Assembly (NCBI GenBank): GCA_947259435.1
Contig: CAMYMP010000170.1
Span: forward strand, 1-6,010
Source: an uncultured Woeseiaceae bacterium
GTDB taxonomy: Bacteria; Pseudomonadota; Gammaproteobacteria; Woeseiales; Woeseiaceae
Direction: 5' to 3'
Length of the DNA: 6,010 nt
Positions 5,672-6,010 of this stretch are shown piece after piece. The notes below the pieces were generated by a model, which was not told the DNA's origin, did no database searches, and saw only the letters and a list, made by a program, of their open reading frames with translations. The translations under genes were made by a program, and so were the position numbers. The stretch's first letter is position 1; every line of letters begins with the position of its first letter.

Positions 5672-6010
5672 TCACGTAGCTTCGAGTTCCGCTCGCGACA
5701 CGAGCACATATCGCCACGTGAGCAATATTGCCGAGACTGCAAGACCGATAACGAAGCCGCCCCAGACATAACTCGGTGGCGACCGATAGGTTACGGCCGC
5801 CAGGTAGGCGAGCGGGAAGGCCAGCACCCAGTATGCAAAGGTGTTGATCACCATCGGCAATCGCGTGTCTTTGTAACCACGGAGTGCTCCGGCTGCACCA
5901 ATTTGTATACCGTCAGCCACCTGAAATACCGCGGCCATCAGCAGCAGGCTGATCGCGATACTCGTAACCGACTTGTCGTTCGTATACAGGCCGACGACCG
6001 AATCGCGAAA
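5672..6010 (-). CDS. MATE family (NorM-like) multidrug efflux transporter, C-terminal 112 residues, cut by the right window edge
   Basis: Reading the minus strand from the window edge gives 112 codons and a TGA at 5674-5672. The fragment opens with FRDSVVGLYTND, matching the MATE pattern before a late transmembrane helix. Next come a helix with LLLMAAVFQVADGIQ (22-36) and the conserved GALRGYKDTRLP (41-52), typical of NorM-like proteins. Two more hydrophobic segments are at about 53-73 and 82-104, followed by a short polar C-terminus. MATE proteins are inner-membrane antiporters that export cationic compounds in exchange for Na+ or H+. Family length is about 450, so roughly three quarters lies outside the window. 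An internal ATG at 5938 is not the start, because the frame is open and family-like upstream. The gene converges on the oxidoreductase with only 9 bp between the stop codons, and no terminator hairpin is visible in that gap. Confidence 0.92.
   Translation of the reverse strand, partial: FRDSVVGLYTNDKSVTSIAISLLLMAAVFQVADGIQIGAAGALRGYKDTRLPMVINTFAYWVLAFPLAYLAAVTYRSPPSYVWGGFVIGLAVSAILLTWRYVLVSRAELEAT

Overview
The window is a stretch of ordinary bacterial chromosome, moderately GC-rich by eye, densely coded and with no mobile elements, RNA genes or CRISPR. The glutamate synthase is of the proteobacterial NADPH type. Together with two LSAC-type lipoproteins and a NorM-like MATE transporter it suggests a proteobacterium, most likely gammaproteobacterial. 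That assignment is an inference from protein style, not a computed placement.

Layout. (1) Positions 1-2184, minus strand: the first 728 codons of gltB, the large subunit of glutamate synthase, which runs off the left edge. It covers the whole glutamine amidotransferase domain and most of the central domain. (2) Positions 2185-2476: a 292-bp non-coding stretch holding the gltB leader, with three short stem-loops and a possible -10 box. (3) Positions 2477-3451, minus strand: two small lipoprotein genes, 21 bp apart and probably one transcript. The first encodes an NTF2/SnoaL-like lipoprotein and the second a WHy/LEA14-like lipoprotein. (4) Positions 3452-3612: a divergent intergenic region with a direct repeat and a small palindrome. 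(5) Positions 3613-5662, plus strand: a DUF924 protein followed 39 bp later by a berberine-bridge-type FAD-dependent oxidoreductase. (6) Positions 5672-6010, minus strand: the C-terminal 112 residues of a MATE efflux transporter, running tail-to-tail into the oxidoreductase with 9 bp between the stop codons.

The most notable observation is at the start of the oxidoreductase. A well-placed ATG with a good ribosome binding site (4291) opens a twin-arginine-like signal peptide in one frame. The enzyme, including family-typical N-terminal sequence, continues in the +1 frame. The gene therefore looks frameshifted inside its signal peptide, by true mutation, sequencing error or recoding. Apart from this I see no previously undescribed multi-gene system. 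The rest is housekeeping nitrogen metabolism, envelope lipoproteins and efflux.
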